Shown here one piece after another: positions 11,327-18,518 of a stretch of 64,000 bases of DNA; the first letter of the stretch is position 1, and each line of letters opens with the position of its first letter. The stretch is from Clostridium bornimense (GTDB taxonomy: Bacteria > Bacillota > Clostridia > Clostridiales > Clostridiaceae). The stretch lies in assembly GCF_000577895.1 (NCBI RefSeq), contig NZ_HG917868.1, forward strand, positions 1,364,001 through 1,428,000, written 5' to 3'. The position numbers and the translations under genes were made by a program. Below the pieces are notes generated by a model. The model made no database searches. It saw nothing but the letters and a program-made list of their open reading frames with translations, and was not told the DNA's origin.

Positions 11327-11935
11327 TTGAGAATAATAAAGAAAAAAATAGATTACAATTTAAGTAGAGAAGACTTTCTAAAGTTACTAGCTAATTTAAA
11401 TGATAATGATAAAGAAAAAATACTTAGGTATAAGAAATATGAGGATTCTTTAAGAAGTTTATATGGGAAATTGTTATTAAAAGATGCTCTTAATATAGTA
11501 GAACTTAACTTATCATATAATGAATATGGTAAGCCATATTTACAATCACCCTATGACGATATTCATTTTAATATATCACATTCAGGAGAGTGGGTTGTTG
11601 TTGCTATAGATACTGTGCCTATTGGGATAGATATTCAAGAGATAACAAATACAGATATAAAAATTGCGAAGAGATTTTTTAGCAAAGAGGAAAGTGAATA
11701 TATATTTTCTCTTAGTGAGGATAATCAAATAGAGGCTTTTTTTAAGCTATGGTCTTTAAAGGAAGCTTATGTAAAGGCCAAGGGAAAAGGGTTATCTATA
11801 CCTTTGAATTCATTTACTATTGACATAAGTAGAGATACTCCTATTTTAGGACAAGGTTCAGATTCAAAAATATGTGAATTTTACAGTGATAAAGTAGGAG
11901 AGAATTACTTTATGTCAGTATGCAGGATGATTTAA
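11327..11935 (+). CDS. 4'-phosphopantetheinyl transferase, Sfp type
   Basis: Transfers the phosphopantetheine arm of CoA to a carrier-protein serine. 202 aa with a TTG start. The ACPS-fold motifs are present: NISHSGEW with the CoA-contacting His, PIGIDIQEI with the Mg2+-binding Asp, and KLWSLKEAYVKAKGKGL containing the WxxKEA signature. The partner carrier protein is not in the window, so whether it serves fatty-acid or secondary-metabolite synthesis is open. A strong two-way terminator separates it from convergent lexA. Confidence 0.92.
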   Translation: MRIIKKKIDYNLSREDFLKLLANLNDNDKEKILRYKKYEDSLRSLYGKLLLKDALNIVELNLSYNEYGKPYLQSPYDDIHFNISHSGEWVVVAIDTVPIGIDIQEITNTDIKIAKRFFSKEESEYIFSLSEDNQIEAFFKLWSLKEAYVKAKGKGLSIPLNSFTIDISRDTPILGQGSDSKICEFYSDKVGENYFMSVCRMI

Positions 11936-11949
11936 GATTAATAATAAAT

Positions 11950-11988
11950 AATAGACTATTGAAAAATGTTTTCAATAGTCTATTATTT
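11950..11988. terminator. bidirectional terminator between the Sfp-type gene and lexA
   Basis: AATAGACTATTGAAAA and TTTTCAATAGTCTATT form a perfect 16-bp stem with a 3-nt loop, with T-rich flanks on both sides, between convergent genes. Confidence 0.88.
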
Positions 11989-11996
11989 ATATAATA

Positions 11997-12605
11997 CTAT
12001 TTGTAATTTCTAAAGATACCGATAAGTTTTCCTAATATGGAGCAATCATCTACAATGATAGGTTCCATAGTTGAATTTTCAGGTTGTAATCTTATATGAT
12101 CTTTTTCTTTATAAAAAGTTTTAAGTGTGGCTTCATTTTCTATAAGTGCTATTACTTTATCGCCGTTTGAAGCAACATTTGTTTTCTCAATAATGGCATA
12201 GTCTCCATCGTTTATACCAGCTTCAATCATTGACGTACCAGATACTTTAAGCATAAATAATTCTTTGTTAGAATGTATGAATTGAAGCGGAAGAGAAAAT
12301 GTATCTTCTATATTTTCTACAGCTAAAATAGGCATTCCAGCTGTTACTTTTCCTACTACAGGAATTCTAACCATTTCTTTAGGAACCACTTCTTCTTTTG
12401 TGAACTCAATAGCTCTAGGCTTAGTTGGATCACGTCTTATATATCCTTTCTTTTCTAGTCTAGAAAGATGTCCATGTACAGTAGAAGTAGACCTTAAGCC
12501 AACAGCTTCACAGATTTCTCTAACAGAAGGTGGATATCCTTTCTCAAGAGTAGTTTTCTTCAAAAAGTTATAAACTTCCATTTGCATATTTTTCTTTTCA
12601 CTCAT
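11997..12605 (-). CDS. lexA: SOS repressor LexA
   Basis: Represses the DNA-damage regulon and self-cleaves when RecA filaments form. Start at the ATG giving [10 protein letters not shown], since AAAGGAG lies 8 nt upstream; 202 aa. An N-terminal winged helix (residues 1-65, with [20 protein letters not shown]) is followed by the S24 peptidase domain. The cleavage site is Ala89-Gly90, the catalytic Ser125 is in SGTSM, and the catalytic Lys162 is in EATLKTF. An SOS box lies 49 nt upstream of the start, so it should repress itself. Confidence 0.97.
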   Translation of the reverse strand: MSEKKNMQMEVYNFLKKTTLEKGYPPSVREICEAVGLRSTSTVHGHLSRLEKKGYIRRDPTKPRAIEFTKEEVVPKEMVRIPVVGKVTAGMPILAVENIEDTFSLPLQFIHSNKELFMLKVSGTSMIEAGINDGDYAIIEKTNVASNGDKVIALIENEATLKTFYKEKDHIRLQPENSTMEPIIVDDCSILGKLIGIFRNYK

Positions 12606-12653
12606 TTTACCTACTCCTTTCAATAGTATTATAGCATATTAAATATTCAACTT

Positions 12654-12667
12654 CAAACTTATGTTCG
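12654..12667. promoter_or_regulatory. LexA (SOS) box
   Basis: The sequence CAAACTTATGTTCG matches the Gram-positive SOS consensus CGAAC-N4-GTTCG with one mismatch. It lies in the lexA promoter region and within the shared intergenic space with the divergent gene at 12765, whose own -35/-10 is 26 nt further right. Confidence 0.85.
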
Positions 12668-12692
12668 ATTCTATAATAATTATATACTTTAT

Positions 12693-12721
12693 TTGAAATA
12701 AGTATTCATATTTGATATAAT
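12693..12721 (+). promoter_or_regulatory. sigma-A type promoter of the 12765 gene
   Basis: TTGAAA (12693-12698), a 17-bp spacer, and TATAAT (12716-12721), 43 nt before the ATG. Confidence 0.75.
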
Positions 12722-12764
12722 GTTTAGATGCTAAAAACAAAATATAAACGAGAGGAGCATTGCT

Positions 12765-13187
12765 ATGAGTTTAGATAAAAAAGAAAAGTATGAGAATGAA
12801 GATGACTTATGTGATCTTTATGAAGGAAAAATATGCAATAGCTGCGGAGATTGTTTAGGTTTAAATAACTTGGATACCAGAGCTGTAAAAGTAGCGTCTA
12901 TAATTGAGGATGAAGAGAATGCAAAGGTTATTGAAAATACATCTGGTGAGTTAATTGATTCTGTATTAGAAGATGATTGTGATGAAGACTTAGAAATGGA
13001 TATGGAAATAGATGATTCTTATACAAATGAGGATCTTGAAAAAGAATATGTTGAAAATCTAATAGATGGTGTAGATATTGAATATATAGATGATATAGAA
13101 GGTCTTAACGATATTTTAGATGATGAACTTAAGAAGGGGAGTTATATGGAAGAAGTATTCCCTGGATTTTTTACAATTAAAAAATAA
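12765..13187 (+). CDS. acidic Cys-motif protein of unknown function
   Basis: 140 aa, extremely acidic, soluble. Near residues 26-34 it has CNSCGDC, a tight CxxCxxC cluster that could bind zinc or iron, followed by about 90 residues dominated by Asp/Glu. The ATG is preceded by GAGAGGAG. It is divergent from lexA with an SOS box between them, so damage control is possible but unproven because the box lies upstream of this gene's promoter. I recognise no named family. Confidence 0.75.
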   Translation: MSLDKKEKYENEDDLCDLYEGKICNSCGDCLGLNNLDTRAVKVASIIEDEENAKVIENTSGELIDSVLEDDCDEDLEMDMEIDDSYTNEDLEKEYVENLIDGVDIEYIDDIEGLNDILDDELKKGSYMEEVFPGFFTIKK

Positions 13188-13189
13188 GA

Positions 13190-13228
13190 TTAATATAAGG
13201 GAGACATATATCTCCCTTATATTTTTTA
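13190..13228. terminator. bidirectional terminator
   Basis: TATAAGGGAGA and TCTCCCTTATA form an 11-bp stem around CATATA, followed by TTTTTTAT, between two convergent genes. Confidence 0.88.
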
Positions 13229-14065
13229 TAAATTATTTATTGTATCTAATAATTGTTCTTTAGTTTTTCTTGTATATATTCTAGTGGTATTTATATCACT
13301 ATGACCAGCTAAATCAGCTACTGTATCAATAGATATTCCTTTTTCAATTAGAGACATACAATATAAATGCCTAAAATTGTGGGCATGTGCCTTTTCTTTA
13401 TCAATACCAGCTAAATTTGCATACTTTTTTATTATAGTATCTACAGTTTTTCTACTTAGGTTTCCTGTTTTGCCAGTTTTACTTGTAAAAAGATATGGTG
13501 TATCCCTGTTTATTCTAACGTTAAGGTAATTTAAAAGGATATCTCTCAATCTTTTTGGCATAAATACCTCTCTATGTTTAGAACCTTTTCCTTTTATAGA
13601 AATATTATTTTTATTAACATCACTAACTTTTAGTGACAAAGCTTCGCTGACACGCATTCCAGTTAAATATAGAGTATAAAATATAGCAATAGCTCTTAAG
13701 TCATTCTTAGACTCAGCTGCTTCAACTAAAGCTTGAAAATCATATTTACTTAAACTGTGTTCTAGATAATTTTGTTTTTGTGTTTTCTCTACCTTTATAA
13801 CTACATCTATATTTCTTGCTTCTTCATCTTTTAAGTATCTAAAAAAAGAATTTATTGATGAAAGTTTTCTATTTAATGTCTTAATAGTAAGTTCCTTATC
13901 CTTTATGTAATTTTTATAATTATCAATATCTGTTTTATTAATGTCTTCTACCTCTTTTTGTGTAAAATCCATAAACTCAATAACATCATTTTCGTATGAA
14001 ACAATAGTATTTATACTTTTATCATCATCTTTTAGTGAATTAAGCCACTTTTCTACATCTGTCAT
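13226..14065 (-). CDS. tyrosine recombinase, XerC/XerD-like
   Basis: A site-specific recombinase of 279 aa. The N-terminal SAM-like core-binding domain (residues 1-100, with SYENDVIEFMDF) precedes the catalytic domain. The active-site set is visible: Arg in TGMRVSEAL, HxxR in AHNFRHLYC, His in LAGHSDINTTRIY, and the nucleophile Tyr in the same motif. ATG chosen (a GTG directly upstream is also possible) with GGAGG ahead. It lies beside lexA, its usual neighbour in clostridia, and shows no att-like repeats, so a housekeeping Xer role is more likely than a mobile-element integrase. Confidence 0.88.
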   Translation of the reverse strand: MTDVEKWLNSLKDDDKSINTIVSYENDVIEFMDFTQKEVEDINKTDIDNYKNYIKDKELTIKTLNRKLSSINSFFRYLKDEEARNIDVVIKVEKTQKQNYLEHSLSKYDFQALVEAAESKNDLRAIAIFYTLYLTGMRVSEALSLKVSDVNKNNISIKGKGSKHREVFMPKRLRDILLNYLNVRINRDTPYLFTSKTGKTGNLSRKTVDTIIKKYANLAGIDKEKAHAHNFRHLYCMSLIEKGISIDTVADLAGHSDINTTRIYTRKTKEQLLDTINNL

Positions 14066-14110
14066 CACTTTTCACCTCCACATTTATTATATCATATCCC
14101 TCTTTTACAA

Positions 14111-14140
14111 ACAAGACATAATCCGCATTATGTCTTGTTA
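14111..14140. repeat. 13-bp inverted repeat upstream of the Xer-like gene
   Basis: ACAAGACATAAT and ATTATGTCTTGT flank CCGC as a perfect hairpin. On the plus strand it is followed by a modest T run. It lies in the divergent intergenic region, so it could be an operator or a terminator; I cannot decide. Confidence 0.5.
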
Positions 14141-14176
14141 GAGAATTTTTATACAAATTATATTCAAATAACCTAT

Positions 14177-14193
14177 GTAAACCGATGGTTTAC
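14177..14193. promoter_or_regulatory. palindromic operator 1
   Basis: GTAAACC-GAT-GGTTTAC is a perfect 7-3-7 palindrome upstream of the coiled-coil protein at 14300. The second palindrome, centred 43 bp downstream, shares the AACC/GGTT half-site. Confidence 0.55.
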
Positions 14194-14220
14194 TTGTATT
14201 TATATAAGTAAACTTAAGCA

Positions 14221-14235
14221 TAACCAAAATGGTTA
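14221..14235. promoter_or_regulatory. palindromic operator 2
   Basis: TAACC-AAAAT-GGTTA is a perfect 5-5-5 palindrome with the same half-site as operator 1, 65 bp before the ATG at 14300. The pair suggests autoregulation by the encoded DNA-binding-like protein. Confidence 0.5.
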
Positions 14236-14299
14236 ACTTGAAGTGTTTATTAATATAGTATATAATAATGAAGAGATATTATTTGTAGGAGGAGTACAT

Positions 14300-15139
14300 A
14301 TGAGTACAAATGAGATAACAACGTGGGCAGCTAAGATTCCAGTAGAGTTAAAAGAGAAAATAACGGCGATTATAAGAGAAGAAGATGTTAGTAGTAAGGA
14401 ATTTTTAAGCAATGTAGTTAATTTATACGAATTAGAGAAACTAAAAAGTGGATCAGGAATGGAAAAAGATATAGAAGAATTCCAGATCAATTTAGAGAGA
14501 ATTTTTGAAATTTTTAAAACTATAGTCGATAGAAACAACAATCTAGGAAAAAGTATTGAAGAAAAATTCAACAGAATCGTTGCTGAAAAAGATCAAGAAA
14601 TTTCTAATTTAAATGAAGAAAACTTAAAGTTAAAGGAAAAAATAGATAAGCTGAAAGAAGAACAAAAAGAGGGAGAGCAAACTCTTAAGGATATGAAAAT
14701 AAAGGAAGAAGAACTTTTAAAGAAAGTAAATACTTCAGAAGATCTTGTTTCATCCTTTAAAAGAGAAATTGCTCATTTAGAAGAATCAAAAGTTAAATTA
14801 GAAGATGAAATCAAGAAAAACTCTATTTTAGAAGAAAGTAATAAAGTATTAAGAGAAAAGATTATAGACTTAAATAATAAGATAAATGATTTAGATAAAG
14901 AAGTATTAACTATAAAAGCCTCCTCCTCTACTGCTATAGAAAAAGTAACTATAGAAAAAGATAGAGAAAAGATGTCATTAGAAAGTACATATAGTGAAAA
15001 AATAAATGAAGTAAATAATAAGCTTATGTTAAAAGAGCAAGAGTTAAACGCTATACAGAAGAATTTCTATGAGGAGAAAATTGCTTTACTTAATGAAATA
15101 TCTGAGTTAAAGAATAAATTGAAACTAGAAAAGGAATAG
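14300..15139 (+). CDS. coiled-coil protein with possible ribbon-helix-helix N-terminus
   Basis: 279 aa starting at the ATG after AGGAGGAG. Residues 1-45 (AAKIPVELKEKITAIIREEDVSSKEFLSNVV) have the spacing of a ribbon-helix-helix or similar DNA-binding fold. From about residue 60 to the end it is an almost unbroken Lys/Glu-rich coiled coil, reminiscent of KfrA- or SMC-like scaffold proteins. Two palindromes sharing a half-site lie just upstream. The role is unknown; a DNA-associated structural or regulatory protein is an inference from the architecture. Confidence 0.75.
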   Translation: MSTNEITTWAAKIPVELKEKITAIIREEDVSSKEFLSNVVNLYELEKLKSGSGMEKDIEEFQINLERIFEIFKTIVDRNNNLGKSIEEKFNRIVAEKDQEISNLNEENLKLKEKIDKLKEEQKEGEQTLKDMKIKEEELLKKVNTSEDLVSSFKREIAHLEESKVKLEDEIKKNSILEESNKVLREKIIDLNNKINDLDKEVLTIKASSSTAIEKVTIEKDREKMSLESTYSEKINEVNNKLMLKEQELNAIQKNFYEEKIALLNEISELKNKLKLEKE

Positions 15140-15168
15140 GTTATCCCCCTACTCCTTTTCTAATTTTG
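15126..15168 (+). terminator. terminator overlapping the stop of the coiled-coil gene
   Basis: TAGAAAAGGA and TCCTTTTCTA arms with a pyrimidine-rich loop. The T tract after it is short (AATTTT). Confidence 0.6.
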
Positions 15169-15227
15169 AGTATATATACGATATTTAAATACCTATAAAA
15201 ACTGTTCTAGTTTATAAACTCTCTTAC

Positions 15228-15434
15228 TTAAAGACTATTTGCAATATCTAAGATCTTTACATCTTCCATTGTTGCAAGCCAAGAAGTACTAGGCAAATTT
15301 AATATTTTACGCTTAATTCCCTTTATTAAATTTGTATTTTCTTTATAATCTAAAGCATCTATTGATTCCACATTAAATTCTGCTATAATTGATCCTGTTT
15401 TCTTTTCTACAGTATATTTTATTTCATATTTCAT
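15228..15434 (-). CDS. hypothetical protein, 68 aa
   Basis: A small soluble protein, MKYEIKYTVEKKTGSIIAEF onward, probably beta-rich. It has an AGGGGG ribosome binding site about 9 nt before the ATG, which is the main support. I recognise no family. It is convergent with the coiled-coil gene. Confidence 0.55.
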   Translation of the reverse strand: MKYEIKYTVEKKTGSIIAEFNVESIDALDYKENTNLIKGIKRKILNLPSTSWLATMEDVKILDIANSL

Positions 15435-15872
15435 AAAGAAGTGACCCCCTAATTTATAATTATTTTTACGTAGTTCCTATCTACATTTTCTATTATATTG
15501 ATTCTAAATTAATATACAATATTTTCTACAAATCTTGGTTTTTTATATATAAATGAGTAGTTTAAAGTGCAAATAATAAAGTTTATAGAAATGAAACTTA
15601 ATAAAATTAATCACAATAATATTTAAGTATACTATGAGGAAGGTGAATTTATAAAAATAAAAAAGCTATAGCACTTAAAGGCTACAGCTTTTTTACTTGA
15701 AAGTATGAGTTTTGTTATGTATTTAAAACGTATTCCACAGATTAATATTAAACTATTATTGTTTCTATATCAATAAAGCAAATAGATAATTATATAAAAC
15801 ATATAAAATGTTATTAATTAATTTGCTTTGTAAAGTTTAGCTAATGATTTTCTTAAAATAAATAATTTTAAA
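15435..15872. other. intergenic, no gene seen
   Basis: Apart from the terminator-like hairpin at 15661-15697 I see only AT-rich sequence with many stops in all frames. Confidence 0.6.
15661..15697. terminator. terminator-like hairpin
   Basis: AAAAGCTATAGC and GCTACAGCTTTTTT pair with one mismatch, A-rich on the left and T-rich on the right, so it could end transcription in either direction. It is about 180 nt downstream of the minus-strand thioester-domain gene. Confidence 0.6.
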
Positions 15873-16472
15873 TCAGCCATTTTGTTGTATTGAGTCATTT
15901 TTGATATCACTAATGCCCTTTGAAGCAGAATCTTCAATTAAAATAATTCTTTGAACGGATTCAGAGGTATAGAATACATCTAGATTAGCTACTTCACTAT
16001 TCTCCTCTTTTATACCTTTATGGTATATACTCTTTATTAGAGATTCAATACTTTTATTACTTGAAGTAATTTTATCAATATTATAACCTTCTTGATAACT
16101 CCATATAGCAATTTGAGTAGCAAAATATACTTCATCATCAGTTAATCCTAATAATTGTCCTTTTATATTAGGATATCCATTAGCAATAATTCCTTTCAAA
16201 GCTTTATCTTTAACAGTTGCAATTTCTATAAACTCCTCACCTTTAGGATAAGCCCTATGAATATCTAGACAATAACCTATGTAGTTTTTGTTATCCCTTA
16301 TTTTCTTTGAGGATATAATGCTATTATTATATTTTACATAATCGATTTTTTTACTTTCTGTTGATATTACCACCTTATCATTATTAATACCTAAACATAT
16401 CGAATTTGTTATAGTAGTAAGTAAAATAATTATAACTGCGCATGTTAAGAAAATCTTTCTGAAATAGTTCAT
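15873..16472 (-). CDS. secreted thioester-domain (TED) protein, orphan
   Basis: 199 aa with an N-terminal hydrophobic signal (FLTCAVIIILLTTITNSICLG). The mature part resembles Gram-positive thioester adhesin domains: the Cys of GYCLDIHRAYPKG and the Gln of ATQIAIWSYQEG are the pair that form the internal Cys-Gln thioester able to couple covalently to host amines. Unlike most TED proteins it has no LPxTG anchor, stalk domains or second membrane segment and ends SIQQNG, so it is either a free secreted domain or a truncated adhesin. ATG chosen for AAAGGAG 9 nt upstream. A degraded copy lies at 17826-17945. Confidence 0.75.
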   Translation of the reverse strand: MNYFRKIFLTCAVIIILLTTITNSICLGINNDKVVISTESKKIDYVKYNNSIISSKKIRDNKNYIGYCLDIHRAYPKGEEFIEIATVKDKALKGIIANGYPNIKGQLLGLTDDEVYFATQIAIWSYQEGYNIDKITSSNKSIESLIKSIYHKGIKEENSEVANLDVFYTSESVQRIILIEDSASKGISDIKNDSIQQNG

Positions 16473-16546
16473 TGTAAACAACTCCTTTAGTATTATTATT
16501 TTATAAATACTTTTAGTTATTCATATTCTGTTTTCAAAAATATATC

Positions 16547-16633
16547 TTAATAAAATAATAAACATAAGGAAGCTAATGTACATATCAATAATACTATAGA
16601 TGAAATACCTAAGATTTTTAATAATACTGACAT
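16547..16633 (-). CDS. 28-aa hydrophobic peptide
   Basis: A tiny frame translating as a single membrane helix (MSVLLKILGISSIVLLICTL and eight more residues, ending LLFY). It begins 15 nt after the stop of the 123-aa membrane protein gene, with AAAGGAAAG ahead of the ATG, so it could be the third cistron of the TetR operon. Small size means it could be chance. Confidence 0.4.
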   Translation of the reverse strand: MSVLLKILGISSIVLLICTLASLCLLFY

Positions 16634-16647
16634 TATACTTTCCTTTT

Positions 16648-17019
16648 TTACTCTAATTCATAAGGGAAAACGATTCTAGCAATCTGATTAAAGACAATAC
16701 CTAAACATATCATAATAGCCATTAACCAAAATCCCATTCTATAAACAACTCTATTACCATATATTAGGGCCATTGGACTTAAAAGAAATAAGACTACAGC
16801 AAAAATATTCATTACTCTATTTGCTCGATAGTTGTGAAGAGGTATAACTTTATTTTTGGGAAATTTCATACGAATAAGTTGATCACACACAACACCGATA
16901 GAAAGTAAAATAAACATTACTAAAATTCCATATCCGCTATAAAACCAATCTACTATTATTAGAGCAGGGATAGAAAGTATAAATGCAAGTAAGGAAAGTA
17001 TTTTTAAATTAGATTTCAT
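16648..17019 (-). CDS. small four-helix membrane protein, 123 aa
   Basis: Two tandem similar halves, each with a pair of hydrophobic helices; the sequence ends each half with related motifs (GVVCDQLIRMKFPKN and GIVFNQIARIVFPYE), so it looks like an internal duplication. RBS TAGGAG upstream. It follows the TetR gene by 2 nt and is probably co-transcribed and controlled by it. The function is unknown. Confidence 0.75.
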   Translation of the reverse strand: MKSNLKILSLLAFILSIPALIIVDWFYSGYGILVMFILLSIGVVCDQLIRMKFPKNKVIPLHNYRANRVMNIFAVVLFLLSPMALIYGNRVVYRMGFWLMAIMICLGIVFNQIARIVFPYELE

Positions 17020-17021
17020 TA

Positions 17022-17582
17022 TTAATCATCTCCTAAAAATATATTTAGCTGAATGTCGAGAAAATCTTGTAGTTGTTGTGTATTAAAAATATCTATTCCT
17101 GAATACTTTTGAAAGTCATCTGCACGATAAAAAATTAATTGAAGCATATAGACTATTTGAAATGCTATTACTTTACATTCTGTATCACTCTTTGTATCTT
17201 CAAAATGTGTTTTTATAAAAGGTAATATATCAAAAGGAAGCGAAATTTCATCATTTAGAATTAAGTATGGAATAGATAACTTAGTTAGCTCTCTATATTT
17301 TATAATTACAGTAGAAATATGAAGTAACAATTCTTTCAATTGTTCCTTGGCAGGCTTACTTAAATCGATTTTCGAATATTGATAAAATTCTTCAGAAATA
17401 ATTTCATCTACTGAAATCTTTACTAGTTCCTCTTTAGATTTAAAATAATAATTTATCATAGCAAGATTTGTTCCTGCATCTTTTGAAATTTGCCGTGCAG
17501 TAAGGTTTTTATATGGAATACCATTTATCAGCATGCGTTTAGTAGTTTCAATTAGCTTTTTTCTTGTATCGGGCTTTACCAT
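17022..17582 (-). CDS. TetR/AcrR-family transcriptional regulator
   Basis: 186 aa. The N-terminal helix-turn-helix (residues 10-55, with LTARQISKDAGTNLAMINYYFKSKEELVK) is typical of TetR; the C-terminal ligand domain is alpha-helical. AAGGAGG precedes the ATG. It is upstream of the four-helix membrane protein. A perfect 16-bp palindrome in the promoter region at 17604-17619 is the likely operator. Confidence 0.9.
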   Translation of the reverse strand: MVKPDTRKKLIETTKRMLINGIPYKNLTARQISKDAGTNLAMINYYFKSKEELVKISVDEIISEEFYQYSKIDLSKPAKEQLKELLLHISTVIIKYRELTKLSIPYLILNDEISLPFDILPFIKTHFEDTKSDTECKVIAFQIVYMLQLIFYRADDFQKYSGIDIFNTQQLQDFLDIQLNIFLGDD

Positions 17583-17603
17583 TACTTTAATTCCTCCTTA
17601 TTT

Positions 17604-17619
17604 ATTAAACATGTTTAAT
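17604..17619. promoter_or_regulatory. palindromic operator of the TetR operon
   Basis: ATTAAACATGTTTAAT is a perfect 16-bp palindrome 22 nt upstream of the TetR start codon; a related half-site (CGTTTAAT) follows 7 bp later. Confidence 0.65.
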
Positions 17620-17691
17620 ACACGTTTAATTATAAAACGAACAAATTAAAATGTCAATTTATTACATAAATAATTTTCCTTAAATTACAAA

Positions 17692-17740
17692 AAATAAAGC
17701 AAGAGTATTCTTAGATAAAGTACTCTTGCTTTATTTTTTG
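17692..17740. terminator. strong terminator hairpin
   Basis: AAATAAAGCAAGAGTA and TACTCTTGCTTTATTT form a perfect 16-bp stem, flanked by A and T runs. It lies just downstream of the minus-strand DACKNCH remnant at 17753-17824. Confidence 0.85.
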
Positions 17741-17752
17741 TATTATATTAAG

Positions 17753-17824
17753 TTAATGACAATTCTTACAAGCATCAAAACCTCTTAATTGGGTTTCACT
17801 TAATGAAACATGTTGAATTTTCAT
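17753..17824 (-). pseudogene. short frame ending DACKNCH, likely gene remnant
   Basis: Encodes MKIQHVSLSETQLRGF followed by DACKNCH and a stop. The last 20-odd bases are identical to the end of the 41-aa membrane peptide gene at 18519-18644, and each copy is followed by a strong hairpin terminator. No membrane segment and no clear RBS here, so this is probably the 3' stub of a once-related gene fused by deletion to thioester-gene debris. Confidence 0.5.
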
Positions 17825-17825
17825 T

Positions 17826-17945
17826 TGAATATATGTATATAGCCATAATTCCTTTTAGTCCTCTATCTTTAATAGTTGCAATCTTTGTGAAATACTCCCC
17901 TACTGGATAATATCTTTAATATCTAGATAGTGTATTTTTTTATTA
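17826..17945 (-). pseudogene. decayed copy of the thioester-domain gene
   Basis: Reading the minus strand gives YLDIKDI, then after a frameshift GEYFTKIATIKDRGLKGIMA, which aligns with the intact protein's YCLDIHRAYPKGEEFIEIATVKDKALKGIIA. The thioester Cys is lost and frames are broken. It is a fragment of about 40 codons, evidence that the locus once held tandem TED genes. Confidence 0.7.
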
Positions 17946-17985
17946 ATATGATATAATTAAAAGGTAAGTAAAAAAGTGGATGTTC

Positions 17986-18061
17986 ACTATCACCTGTCAT
18001 ATTTACTTGCAACCACGAAGAGGTGCGTTTCTTGTGTTAATGCTGAAAGGCAGGTGATAGT
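17986..18061 (+). promoter_or_regulatory. RBS-sequestering stem in toxin leader
   Basis: ACTATCACCTG (17986-17996) is perfectly complementary to CAGGTGATAGT (18051-18061), which contains the ribosome binding site of the small gene at 18063. Folding would hide the RBS, a common control in type I toxin mRNAs. Confidence 0.65.
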
Positions 18062-18062
18062 T

Positions 18063-18200
18063 ATGTTATATCTTATTGGTATTGGAATGTTTTGTTTGAC
18101 ATTAATAGCTCTGGTAGCAATGTGTCTTGGGAAAGAACTTAAAAGTGATTTTACATCTGAAAAGATTAAACATAGACTAGATATAAAAGACAAAAAATAA
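18063..18200 (+). CDS. small membrane peptide, candidate type I toxin
   Basis: 45 aa: a single hydrophobic helix (MLYLIGIGMFCLTLIALVAM) followed by a charged tail ending RLDIKDKK, the build of holin-like or TxpA/Fst-type type I toxins. The RBS CAGGTGATAG is buried in an 11-bp leader stem. A perfect long hairpin follows the stop, and an opposing promoter (TTGTGT, 16-bp spacer, TATAAT on the minus strand at 18231-18258) could make an antisense RNA across the 3' end. The toxin role is inferred from this layout, not from homology. Confidence 0.6.
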   Translation: MLYLIGIGMFCLTLIALVAMCLGKELKSDFTSEKIKHRLDIKDKK

Positions 18201-18233
18201 TTGTTACTTATGCATTTGCATAAGTAACAATTA
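18198..18233. terminator. long perfect hairpin after candidate toxin
   Basis: AATTGTTACTTATGC and GCATAAGTAACAATT pair around ATTT, immediately after the stop codon; symmetrical, so usable from both strands. Confidence 0.75.
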
Positions 18234-18256
18234 TACCACTCAATAACATTGACACA

Positions 18257-18287
18257 AGAGGCGGCCCAACGCCTCTTCTTTAATTTT
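18257..18287 (+). terminator. second hairpin after candidate toxin
   Basis: AAGAGGCG and CGCCTCTT pair around GCCCAA and are followed by CTTTAATTTT. The GC-rich stem is unusual for the surroundings. Confidence 0.6.
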
Positions 18288-18473
18288 ACTATAACATATT
18301 TTTACTAAGTACACAACTTAATAATAAAAAACCTATTAATATTATATACATTAGCTAAAAGTTTATACTAATATTATTAGGAATATCGCATTAATAAATA
18401 AAAACTTATAGGCGATAGTTTCTTTTATAATTTTATCTTATGCTGTATAAACTTTATCAATTAAATAAAAAAA
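18288..18473. other. intergenic, no gene seen
   Basis: AT-rich sequence with stops in every frame and no recognisable RNA motif. Confidence 0.5.
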
Positions 18474-18503
18474 GCTATAGAATAACAGATATTATTCTAT
18501 AGC
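18474..18503 (-). terminator. terminator of the 41-aa DACKNCH peptide gene
   Basis: GCTATAGAATAA and TTATTCTATAGC pair; on the minus strand the hairpin is followed by a T-rich run (18466-18473 is A-rich on the plus strand). Confidence 0.75.
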
Positions 18504-18518
18504 ATATGTATCTTTAAT

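Noticed and set aside
13226-14065. The tyrosine recombinase as integrase of a mobile element
   Set aside because: It sits beside lexA among core genes, no direct repeats resembling att sites are visible, and the nearest mobile genes are 14 kb away.
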